Assembly: GCA_016192035.1 (NCBI GenBank)
Contig: JACPUW010000025.1
Location: 1-50,232, forward strand
Source: Bacteroidota bacterium
Lineage (GTDB): Bacteria > Bacteroidota > Bacteroidia > CAILMK01 > JACPUW01
Direction of reading: 5' to 3'
DNA: 50,232 nt
A program made the position numbers and the translations under genes. Each line of letters starts with the position of its first letter. Within the stretch, counting starts at the first letter, position 1. A model generated the notes under the pieces. It was not told the DNA's origin, did no database searches, and saw nothing but the letters and a program-made list of their open reading frames with translations. This document shows, piece after piece, positions 42,570 to 49,778 of the stretch.

Positions 42570-45188
42570 CTATCCTGGTTCATTTACAAAACTTGCTTCA
42601 TAATCTTGTCGGCTTAAAACTGTGTCAAATAGACCAACATCTTCGCCTTCGTGTCTGTTGATTCCGATATACTCCAAACTTGCATCTTCATAGCGTTTGA
42701 ATTTATAAACGGCATCATTCATTAAAGCAGAGTTGAACACCCCAAGGCTTACCAATAATTCAAAGTCTTTAACTGATAGACCTGTTACCTTTTTGAAAAG
42801 CCCTGGCTCTAGTTGGGTGATTACATCTTTCAGACTTCTTTCTCGATAGTCTGTCAGGTACATAAACACAGGAATACGGGTAGCAAACTTGATTAGCTTT
42901 TCTTGGATTTGTTTTCTCAGGCTCTTGTATTCCTTTTCTTCGTCTGAAAGTTCTTTTTTCTCTTTCTTGGTAAGTTCTCTGTCGTTGGCTTCTTTCTTTG
43001 CTTTTTTAACGGATTCTGATTTATTGATGATTGTTTCAATGTCCTGGTTCAAATTCCTAAAGCCTTCAATGCTCATTAGAGCTTTCATGGCTTCTTCGTT
43101 TGCCATTAGTCGGGCAAGTGTGTTGTTGTCCACATTTACGAGCAAAGCACTTTCCCAACGTCTTGCCAAAAGCGTTGCGGTTGTGCCACTCATTGCCATA
43201 TCCAAAATGCCCGCTGCGTCCACTTGCTTCATTGAACTGCCGTCATAAGCTAAGACTGGCAGGAAGTTGATAAACTCGGCAACTTTTGCTTCGGGGTTCG
43301 ATTCGTTTACATTCAGTCGGCAACTGTAATCGGCTATTTGCCTTAATGCACGGTCGGGGGCAAAGTCAAAAACGTAACATTCTTCTTTTAGAATTTCTTC
43401 TTTGTTTGGCGATTTGCTGTCGGGGTTTTTGATAACCCAAGGCGTTTGCACACGGAAAGCTGCTTGAAAGTAGGTTTCAGGACTGGAAGAATTGCGCAGC
43501 ATAAAAATTCCTGTCCACGGTTTTACCGAAACGCCTGTGGTGAGTTTCCCGCACGAAAGCGTAATGGTTTTTGACTCCAATGGATTGTCTGTCATTGCAT
43601 CTAAAACCGGGGGCAATGCTTCAATTCCAATTCCTGCTTGTGTGCCTGCGGCTACCACTACTTTGTAATCGTGGTAAAATGTGTTTTGTCGTCTTTCAAG
43701 CAACAATGCCATTGCGTTACAAGCTGCAACGGTGGGCAAAAACCAAAAGGTGTGATTCAGCACTTTGAGCAATGGAGCGTGTGAAAAAGGTAAAGGCGGC
43801 TTTTTAGCTCCCATTTTCAAAAGGTCAACGGTGGTTTCGCTAAACGAGCCCCGAATTAAATCCAACCATTTTTGTACTTCATCTTCGTATTTGAAACGGG
43901 CTTTTCGCCCTTCACCTTCGGCAGAAAAGAATATGTTTAAATCAAAGCCGTCAAACTCACCTAGCATTGCTATTTGGCGAATGGAATCAGGCAATTGATA
44001 TGTGAGCATTACCATTCTTGGCAGGGCTGCATAAGGATTTGCCCCTAAGGAATCGTCCCAATCTTCTTTTTCCCTTTGCTCGTCAGAATACGTCCAATTG
44101 AAGATTTGCTCTTCGATAAATTCGCCTGAACTGATAGCCCGAAACGGAGTGCCTGACAAGTACAAATAGTGATTGGTGCTGATAGGGATAATCTTCTCTA
44201 AGTGTTCGGCTTTGTCTTCTTCGGCAATCCCTTCTTTTTCAATCCTTTTGTATTCTTCAATTTCTTTTTCGGCTTCTAAATCTTTGCCGAATAGGTCTTT
44301 GGCGTTTTCTCGCCAAGCCCCAAAATGGTATTCGTCAAAAATGATACAGTCCCAAACAGTGGCGTGTACCCATTCGTTTTTGGTTTTGATACCGCCTGTG
44401 TTGGTGTTCTTGCCTAAAAAATCCTGAAACGAGCCGAAGCAAATTAAGGTTTGATTTTCACGCAAAGTTCGCAAAGGATTTTCTTCACGCAAAGCACGCA
44501 AAGACTCAGCGTTCTCTGCGTCTTCCTGGCGATTTTTGCGTGATATATCTATTTCATTTTTTGAGTAAAATTGCCAACCTCTAAAGTCAACGTGAGAAAG
44601 TAAATCTTCTTTCCAAGCATCTTCTACGGCTGGTTTGAAGGTGAGCACCAACACTTTTTTCCACCCCATTTTTTTGGCCAATTGATAACTGGCAAAGGTC
44701 TTTCCGAAACGCATTTTGGCGTTCCAAAGGAAGTGGGGCGTTCTGTCCTTGTTTTCTTTCTTGAAACTTTTGAAATAGGCGATTGATTTATTTACGGCTT
44801 CTTCCTGTTCGGGTCGCATATTGAATGTTAGCACTCTGTTTTCTTCTGTTTTTTCGCCTGTTTTGATTTGGTGAATGGCTCTGCGCAAGTCGTTTAAGGT
44901 GCATTTAAACCATTCCCCGCTTTCGTTTACTACTTTCCATTCTCTCAACAATCGGTGTACATCGTGGTCGGTAAAAGAACTGCCGTCACGTTTCATAGCC
45001 GATTCTTCAAATACAATTTTGTATGGAATGGCTGCCGTGCCTAACTGTTCTTTGATACGTGTTTGTGCGTTGCGGTCGGTATAGCCGATTTTGAGCAAAC
45101 CCTTGTGCGTAGCCACACCTACCAACTCATAAGCATAAATGGTTGGGTTGGTGGACGGTCGGGGCGGGAAAAATTCTTTTTTACTCAT
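42570..45188 (-). CDS. Restriction enzyme subunit: GIY-YIG/T5orf172-like nuclease fused to a DEAD/DEAH helicase
   Basis: An 872-residue protein, last gene of the restriction-modification operon. The N-terminus (about residues 12-110) is a GIY-YIG-type domain: TIYAYELV, LLKIGYTDRNAQTRIKEQ, and then DHDVH (74-78) where the family usually has a Glu before the His-containing helix. The SF2 helicase part has FLWNAKMRFGKT (Walker A, Lys163), IIFDEYHFG (Walker B, Asp285-Glu286), YLSGTPFRAIS and, late, QAAFRVQTPW (motif VI-like). It should translocate on DNA and cut unmodified sites. Residues 216-245 derive from an in-frame repeat insertion. The gene starts in a 4-nt overlap with the KilA-N gene. Its first ~100 nt are duplicated at two places upstream. 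Confidence 0.88.
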   Translation of the reverse strand: MSKKEFFPPRPSTNPTIYAYELVGVATHKGLLKIGYTDRNAQTRIKEQLGTAAIPYKIVFEESAMKRDGSSFTDHDVHRLLREWKVVNESGEWFKCTLNDLRRAIHQIKTGEKTEENRVLTFNMRPEQEEAVNKSIAYFKSFKKENKDRTPHFLWNAKMRFGKTFASYQLAKKMGWKKVLVLTFKPAVEDAWKEDLLSHVDFRGWQFYSKNEIDISRKNRQEDAENAESLRALREENPLRTLRENQTLICFGSFQDFLGKNTNTGGIKTKNEWVHATVWDCIIFDEYHFGAWRENAKDLFGKDLEAEKEIEEYKRIEKEGIAEEDKAEHLEKIIPISTNHYLYLSGTPFRAISSGEFIEEQIFNWTYSDEQREKEDWDDSLGANPYAALPRMVMLTYQLPDSIRQIAMLGEFDGFDLNIFFSAEGEGRKARFKYEDEVQKWLDLIRGSFSETTVDLLKMGAKKPPLPFSHAPLLKVLNHTFWFLPTVAACNAMALLLERRQNTFYHDYKVVVAAGTQAGIGIEALPPVLDAMTDNPLESKTITLSCGKLTTGVSVKPWTGIFMLRNSSSPETYFQAAFRVQTPWVIKNPDSKSPNKEEILKEECYVFDFAPDRALRQIADYSCRLNVNESNPEAKVAEFINFLPVLAYDGSSMKQVDAAGILDMAMSGTTATLLARRWESALLVNVDNNTLARLMANEEAMKALMSIEGFRNLNQDIETIINKSESVKKAKKEANDRELTKKEKKELSDEEKEYKSLRKQIQEKLIKFATRIPVFMYLTDYRERSLKDVITQLEPGLFKKVTGLSVKDFELLVSLGVFNSALMNDAVYKFKRYEDASLEYIGINRHEGEDVGLFDTVLSRQDYEASFVNEPG
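44456..44543. repeat. Palindromic CGCAAAG-type repeat inserted in frame in the helicase gene
   Basis: The 88-bp block starts TTTTCACGCAAAG and ends TTTTTGCGTGA, with inner CGCAAAG units, and is read through in frame as residues 216-245 (low-complexity RKNRQEDAENAESLRALREE and beyond). The same family, with the same ends, lies between genes at 48627-48736. The insertion falls between Walker A and Walker B, in a variable loop region. Confidence 0.8.
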
Positions 45189-45991
45189 TTCAATAGTTTT
45201 CTGTTTTCCACTTCCTGTAAAATTTGCATTTGCTGAATGGCAATTTTGTTCAACCTAACAAGACGGTCGGGTTGTGGCATTTTCTCAATGATAAAAACCG
45301 CATTCAGGTTTTCCATATTTGCAAGGCAAATCAGTTCATTGATAGATGCATAATCTCGAATATTTCCTTTCAAATCGGGATTGGCTTCCCGCCATTGTTT
45401 GGCTGTGATTCCAAACATAGCCACATTCAACACATCGGCTTCATCGGCATAGATGATGGCAGTTTGAGCTTGAGTAAGTTCTTTGGGGATAAGATTTTGC
45501 TTAATGGCATCGGTATGTATGCGAAAGTTTATTTTAGTGAGTTCCCGTTTGGCTGACCAGCCTATTTGCTTTTGCTCTTCATCTTTAAGGCGCTGGAACT
45601 CTTTGATAAAGTAAAGTTCAAACTCTATAGAAATCCAAGCGGCAAATTTGAATGCAATGTCTTTATGTGCAAAAGTGCCACCGTAACGCCCTGATTTTGA
45701 TATAATTCCTTTTGCATCGGTAGCATCAATCCATTTCTGGGGAGAAAGTGTAAAAGCATTCAATCCAGCTTCGGTTCTAAACCCCTCGAATTCGAGGGGT
45801 TTAAAATGCGGATTGTATAATATTTCCCAAAGACCAAGATATTCAATCGTGTTGCGATTTCGCATCCAATTGGCAATCACAGCACCCGGGTCACCACTTC
45901 TAAATTTGGCAATATCTGTTAGCGATATAAAATCGTCCTCACTGATTTTTAAGATGGTAACATCCTTTTGTAATACATTAATTTTTGCCAT
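45185..45991 (-). CDS. KilA-N domain protein in the restriction-modification operon
   Basis: A 268-residue protein with an N-terminal KilA-N DNA-binding domain (about residues 15-135): FISLTDIAKFRSGDPGAVIA, NTIEYLGLWEILYNPHFKP, SPQKWIDATDAKGIISKSGR and GTFAHKDIAFKFAAWISIEF. The C-terminal ~120 residues are helical. Family members act as phage or island regulators, and they often sit within restriction-modification operons. It lies between the degraded copy of the helicase 5' end and the true helicase gene, and its stop overlaps the helicase start by 4 nt. The role in the system is unknown. Confidence 0.92.
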   Translation of the reverse strand: MAKINVLQKDVTILKISEDDFISLTDIAKFRSGDPGAVIANWMRNRNTIEYLGLWEILYNPHFKPLEFEGFRTEAGLNAFTLSPQKWIDATDAKGIISKSGRYGGTFAHKDIAFKFAAWISIEFELYFIKEFQRLKDEEQKQIGWSAKRELTKINFRIHTDAIKQNLIPKELTQAQTAIIYADEADVLNVAMFGITAKQWREANPDLKGNIRDYASINELICLANMENLNAVFIIEKMPQPDRLVRLNKIAIQQMQILQEVENRKLLK

Positions 45992-46004
45992 AAATGTTCA
46001 TTCA

Positions 46005-46145
46005 TTAACGATTAATTGTAGTGAATTTCCAAGTCTTAAAATGGTCAAATTCTAAACCCTTGTGCGAGGCCACAGCTACCAACATATAAGCATAAATGGT
46101 TGGTTTGGTGGACGGTAGTGGTAGGAGAAATTCTTTTTTACTCAT
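46005..46145 (-). pseudogene. Truncated duplicate of the helicase gene 5' end (degraded copy)
   Basis: The minus strand reads MSKKEFLLPLPSTKPTIYAY, which is clearly the N-terminus of the helicase (MSKKEFFPPRPSTNPTIYAY). Similarity ends after codon 30 (SHKG), and the frame stops after 46 codons. Its ATG overlaps the end of the BRO-type gene by 8 nt (GATGAGTAA). It looks like the more diverged remnant of a segmental duplication. Confidence 0.9.
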
Positions 46146-46983
46146 CCTTTTCCTTTTTGGGATTATCAATGCTTAAAACTGCTTTGGCATTTAACGGACT
46201 TACAACCTTTTTACCGGTTTTAGACTCCAACTCCTTCAATGCTACTTTAGCTACATTACCACCTTGTTGGGCTACTTTTTTGCTCGCATCAAAGTCTTTT
46301 GGGTTAGTTGCCTGTGAAATATCTTTGGTGGAAGCTTCGGCAAGCATATTCAAAATCAATTCTGTATTGGTCATGTTATCCCGAAGGTTTTCCTTTTTCA
46401 AACCCTTGAAAACTTTATACTCTTTGGTGGTTTTGCCTGCCCAAGCTTTGGTAATTATATCTGTAAGGGTGGCAAATTGTTGCCCTTCTTTTAACCCTCG
46501 GTTTTTCCATTCATCCGTAAGCTCTTTGCGAATTTCTATACTTTTAAGGCGTTTGTTAATCCAATTTTCGGAATAGCCCAATTTGAGATATTGCTCCAAT
46601 GCCCTGTCAATGCTCAATTCAGGGTCTTGCATTTCGTCCAATCGCTCACTGCCAACTTGTGCTAACCAGAGTTTAAATGGTTCCGCCTTAGGCGAAGGAA
46701 TAGATTGTATAAGCCTGAATAATTGCTCAGTATCTGCTACATCTGTCTTGTAGTATTTTCCATCAGGCGACTTCAATTTCAGTTGTCCGATTTTTTCGGA
46801 CAACTCACTTCCTTCCTTTTTGAGTTTAGCCTTTAGGTCACTCCAATATTTTCGGGGTCTGTCTGAACCAGTTAAGATTTCAATAACATCGATTACAGAT
46901 ACATACCACTTCTCTTGTTCAGCATCCCAAACGGTGCGGACTTGTTTTTCTTCAAAGATTTGTATGGCTTCTTTTTTACTCAT
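46138..46983 (-). CDS. BRO-N family (phage antirepressor-like) protein in the restriction-modification operon
   Basis: A 281-residue protein with a BRO-N domain at about residues 8-110 (IQIFEEKQVRTVWDAEQEKW, YVSVIDVIEILTGSDRPRKY, WSDLKAKLKKEGSE and the segment VADTEQLFRLIQSIPSPKAE) followed by DinD/antirepressor-like helices (DPELSIDRALEQYLKLGYSE). Such proteins are widespread in phages and restriction-modification loci. It lies between two short copies of the helicase 5' end, overlapping the first by 4 nt and the second by 8 nt. No function in the system is proven. Confidence 0.9.
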   Translation of the reverse strand: MSKKEAIQIFEEKQVRTVWDAEQEKWYVSVIDVIEILTGSDRPRKYWSDLKAKLKKEGSELSEKIGQLKLKSPDGKYYKTDVADTEQLFRLIQSIPSPKAEPFKLWLAQVGSERLDEMQDPELSIDRALEQYLKLGYSENWINKRLKSIEIRKELTDEWKNRGLKEGQQFATLTDIITKAWAGKTTKEYKVFKGLKKENLRDNMTNTELILNMLAEASTKDISQATNPKDFDASKKVAQQGGNVAKVALKELESKTGKKVVSPLNAKAVLSIDNPKKEKDE

Positions 46984-47105
46984 AATGCTTTTGATTGTTT
47001 TACGATTTTGAGCAAACCTTTGTGCGTTGCCACATTTACCAACTCATAAGCATAAATGGTGGGATTGGTGGACGGTCGAGGTGGAAAAAATTCTTTTTTG
47101 CCCAT
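46980..47105 (-). pseudogene. Truncated duplicate of the helicase gene 5' end (well-preserved copy)
   Basis: An open frame of 41 codons starts MGKKEFFPPRPSTNPTIYAY and continues to GLLKI, matching helicase codons 1-34 with only two amino-acid differences. By eye there are about 11 base differences in 102, mostly silent. It then diverges and stops. It starts 1 nt after the methyltransferase stop codon, exactly where the helicase would be expected to start, and its stop overlaps the BRO gene start by 4 nt. It could be translated as a short peptide. Confidence 0.92.
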
Positions 47106-47106
47106 A

Positions 47107-48612
47107 TTAATCCATTGGTCTTATTAAAGTATCAATGAACTCTACTTCACTTTCGGTGATACCATATTTTGCAAATAATTTTTCATCTGTCCATTCTTCG
47201 TAGAAATCTTGGACTGGCACAAAAGCAAATACACCCCTAGAAATATTTTGAGTGTTTTTTATTAGCGACATCATAAATCGGAAAAAACGGGTGTGCATAT
47301 ATTTTGCCACGTTTTCTGCAATTTTTTTGTTTTTGTAAATGCCTACAACTAGATATGTCTCAGTACTACAAGACATTTTATCAGCAATAATTGGTTTGCT
47401 AATAATTTGGTGAGGATATGAGTCTCCACCTGGACTGGCTTTGGAAACCAAGACTTTTATTTCTTTAACCCAATGCTTATTTTTTAGAACTTGTTCTTCG
47501 CACACATAACCATTATCTCCAAATCTATATAGTAAGATATTATGCTTGTCAGTTTTACTCTTTTTGAAACCTGAAAAATTGGAATCAAGGCCAAAGGGTT
47601 TTCTTGCACTCACTGTTTCATCAAAAGTTTTTTCATTGAATTTCTTAACCTTTCTAAGTATGTCAATCGCTTCATTGTATCTTACAAAAACATCTGAATT
47701 AGGTTCTAAAAGTGGTCTTTTTGAAGTGCTCAGAACTGTACCGTTTTTATAATTTGTTATTGTACAATCCCCTTTATGTTCTCTGTCCCAAAGAAAATAG
47801 CAAACACCACCACGAATATTTAGACCGGGAAAGCAATCAGATGTTTCCGGAAAATCGTGAATTTGAGCAATTCTTTTATCTTTCAGCATTTCATCTCTAA
47901 ATTCATCAAGTCCTTTCCCACCTGAATACCATCTTGCAGGAACAATCATTGAAAGGTATCTTGGATTTAAATTCTTTGCTTGTTCAATAAATTTGTGATA
48001 AAGTGAAATTGCTCCTGAGTCACGACCACCACCATCACTCATTTGATATGGCGGATTTCCAACGATAACGTCAAATTTCATATTGAATATGTTGTAGGGT
48101 TTGTCTGTGTGAATAAAATTATAAGCGTAAGTTTCCAAGGCATCTTCTCGGTCGTACACTTCTTGACTTGCACCGCAATAGGTACATTTACCGTTTTGCC
48201 AAGTGTGCTTCATTCGATTGTGGTGAATGTTTCCTTGCTCATTATCAAAGGTTTCGCAAATGGAGTATTTACCATTGGCAGTTTTAGAGCAATACACACT
48301 TCTTCGAGAAAGCAAAGCCGTTAAATCTGTTATGGCAATGCCATACAATTGTTGGCTAAAAATGTGGTTAATGCGTTCCTGCTTGTCGGGTATTTGGGTT
48401 TCCAAACCGCGCATTAGTCGCTTTGCCATTTCACGCAAAAACACACCACTTTTAGAAACAGGGTCTAAAAATTTGGCGTTAGGGTTGCTCCACAATTCGA
48501 CTGGGAGCAAGTCCAAAATATCATTCACCAAACTCGGTGGCGTAAACACTTCGTCATTGCTCAAATTGGCAAGGCAAGTAAGTACATCGGGGTTATAATT
48601 AGTTTGCATCAT
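47107..48612 (-). CDS. Eco57I-type adenine-specific DNA methyltransferase
   Basis: A 501-residue DNA methyltransferase with an N6-adenine signature. It opens with a VFTPPSLVNDILDLLP segment typical of Mod/Eco57I methylases, then a motif I region FLDPVSKSGVFLREMA and the catalytic motif IV NPPY (IVGNPPYQMSDGGG). A CTYCG knuckle with one other CxxxC-like cysteine may hold zinc. The C-terminal half is likely the target-recognition region. It follows the smaller methylase gene and the GxxExxY gene, and is followed by the duplicated helicase fragments. The start could be either of two adjacent ATG codons. Confidence 0.92.
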   Translation of the reverse strand: MMQTNYNPDVLTCLANLSNDEVFTPPSLVNDILDLLPVELWSNPNAKFLDPVSKSGVFLREMAKRLMRGLETQIPDKQERINHIFSQQLYGIAITDLTALLSRRSVYCSKTANGKYSICETFDNEQGNIHHNRMKHTWQNGKCTYCGASQEVYDREDALETYAYNFIHTDKPYNIFNMKFDVIVGNPPYQMSDGGGRDSGAISLYHKFIEQAKNLNPRYLSMIVPARWYSGGKGLDEFRDEMLKDKRIAQIHDFPETSDCFPGLNIRGGVCYFLWDREHKGDCTITNYKNGTVLSTSKRPLLEPNSDVFVRYNEAIDILRKVKKFNEKTFDETVSARKPFGLDSNFSGFKKSKTDKHNILLYRFGDNGYVCEEQVLKNKHWVKEIKVLVSKASPGGDSYPHQIISKPIIADKMSCSTETYLVVGIYKNKKIAENVAKYMHTRFFRFMMSLIKNTQNISRGVFAFVPVQDFYEEWTDEKLFAKYGITESEVEFIDTLIRPMD

Positions 48613-48626
48613 CTTCTAAGTATTTA

Positions 48627-48736
48627 TTTCACGCAAAGGGCGCAGAGATATTTCACGCAAAGGGCGCAAAATAGCCGCTAAGCACGCTGAGCCTTTGCGA
48701 TTCTTTGCGTTGAGACTTTGTGTCCTTTGCGTGAAA
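48627..48736. repeat. Palindromic CGCAAAG-type repeat between operon genes
   Basis: A 110-bp block starts TTTCACGCAAAGG and ends CCTTTGCGTGAAA, with inner CGCAAAGGGCGCA units and their inverse. It fills the spacer between the GxxExxY gene and the larger methyltransferase gene. It belongs to the same family as the insertion inside the helicase gene. Confidence 0.9.
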
Positions 48737-48739
48737 TCT

Positions 48740-49117
48740 TTATAAATTATTGACAATTCTGTGTATCCCATCTTTTAAAAGTTTCGTGTTAAAGTTGATT
48801 AGTAAAGCCAACCTTTTATCTGAGAGTTTTAGATAAGTAAGTGTCTGAGCAAAATGGACCGAAGCTAAGTTTTCTACAGATTTGACTTCGATAATTACTT
48901 TATCCTCAACCAATAAATCAATTCTATAACCAACATCTTGTTTTACTTCTTTATATACCAATGGCATTGGCACTTGTGTTTTCACTTCAAAACCCAATTC
49001 TCGTAAGTCATACGCTAAAGCATTTTCATAAACAGACTCGAGCAATCCTGGACCTAATGCTTTGTGCAACTCCATTGCAGCCCCTATAATTTTATATGAA
49101 ATTTCATTTTCACTCAT
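48740..49117 (-). CDS. GxxExxY family protein (PD-(D/E)XK nuclease-like)
   Basis: A 125-residue GxxExxY protein. The family signature is in LHKALGPGLLESVYENALAY, followed by KTQVPMPLVYKEVKQDVGYRIDLLVEDKVIIEVKSVENL, where Asp (of IDLLV) and Glu-x-Lys (of IEVKS) form the PD-(D/E)XK active-site pattern. These genes are common near repeats and defence loci in Bacteroidota. The ATG overlaps the end of the methylase gene upstream (GATGAGTGA). A GTG two codons earlier is an alternative start. Its insertion between two methyltransferase genes suggests an added gene rather than a core part. Confidence 0.92.
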   Translation of the reverse strand: MSENEISYKIIGAAMELHKALGPGLLESVYENALAYDLRELGFEVKTQVPMPLVYKEVKQDVGYRIDLLVEDKVIIEVKSVENLASVHFAQTLTYLKLSDKRLALLINFNTKLLKDGIHRIVNNL

Positions 49118-49778
49118 CTTCACCCAATTTTAAGAAATGGATAAGCGGAAAATCTTTTACAGGTTCGTCAATGGCAGCTGCATTGCCTTCGTCATTAAAC
49201 AATGATAACTGGTGTGTTTTCTCCACTAAAAATTTGAACATATAATCCCTGCGCTTGAGCATTGAGCCGTTTACGGCACTCCATTCAGAAAACACAATGG
49301 GTCGTTTGGTCACTGGATTTGTAAAGTCCAAGGCGTCACCCCAAAGTACGTTTCTACCAAGCAGAAACTTTATGCTTCTTCTGCTCTCTTCTTTGCATTT
49401 GTCTTTGAACAGTGCAGTGTATCGCTCATCAAAAATCTCAAATAATCGTTCTCTACATTCCTGTGCGTTGTCTTCCAAAATGTCCACTCCGTAAATACTC
49501 GAAACGGCAATGACGGCATAGCGTTCCCATTCAATTTGGCTTTTGCCGTATCGCTGGTCAACTACATGTAACTTTCGGCGGAGTACTTCCGCCAAAAAGT
49601 TGCCGTTGCCACAAGCGGGTTCTAAAAATCGGGAGTCTATGCGTTCGGTTTCGTGTTTCACCAAATCGAGCATAGCGTTTACTTCACGCTGGTTTGTAAA
49701 GACTTCACCGTGATCAGAAACCCGCTTTTTGGATTTTACTTGGTTGTCTGGATGTTTATTTTCTGTCAATTCTGTCAC
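49110..49778 (-). CDS. Small N-6 DNA methyltransferase-like protein
   Basis: A 222-residue protein, first gene of the operon. It has an N-terminal GEVFTNQREVNAMLDLVKHE, motif I FLEPACGNGNFLAEVL and the following acidic GVDILEDNAQECRERL, so it can bind SAM. It has no NPPY motif IV: the region after NPVTKRPIVFSEWSAVNG ends the methylase similarity. It is therefore either a shortened methyltransferase or a cofactor-binding partner of the 501-residue enzyme. The start is a GTG (MTELTENKHPDN). Its stop overlaps the next gene. Confidence 0.85.
   Translation of the reverse strand: MTELTENKHPDNQVKSKKRVSDHGEVFTNQREVNAMLDLVKHETERIDSRFLEPACGNGNFLAEVLRRKLHVVDQRYGKSQIEWERYAVIAVSSIYGVDILEDNAQECRERLFEIFDERYTALFKDKCKEESRRSIKFLLGRNVLWGDALDFTNPVTKRPIVFSEWSAVNGSMLKRRDYMFKFLVEKTHQLSLFNDEGNAAAIDEPVKDFPLIHFLKLGEDE

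Noticed and set aside
47107-49778. One methyltransferase gene split by a frameshift
   Set aside because: Each of the two proteins has its own N-terminal segment and motif I-like region, so they are two genes and not halves of one.
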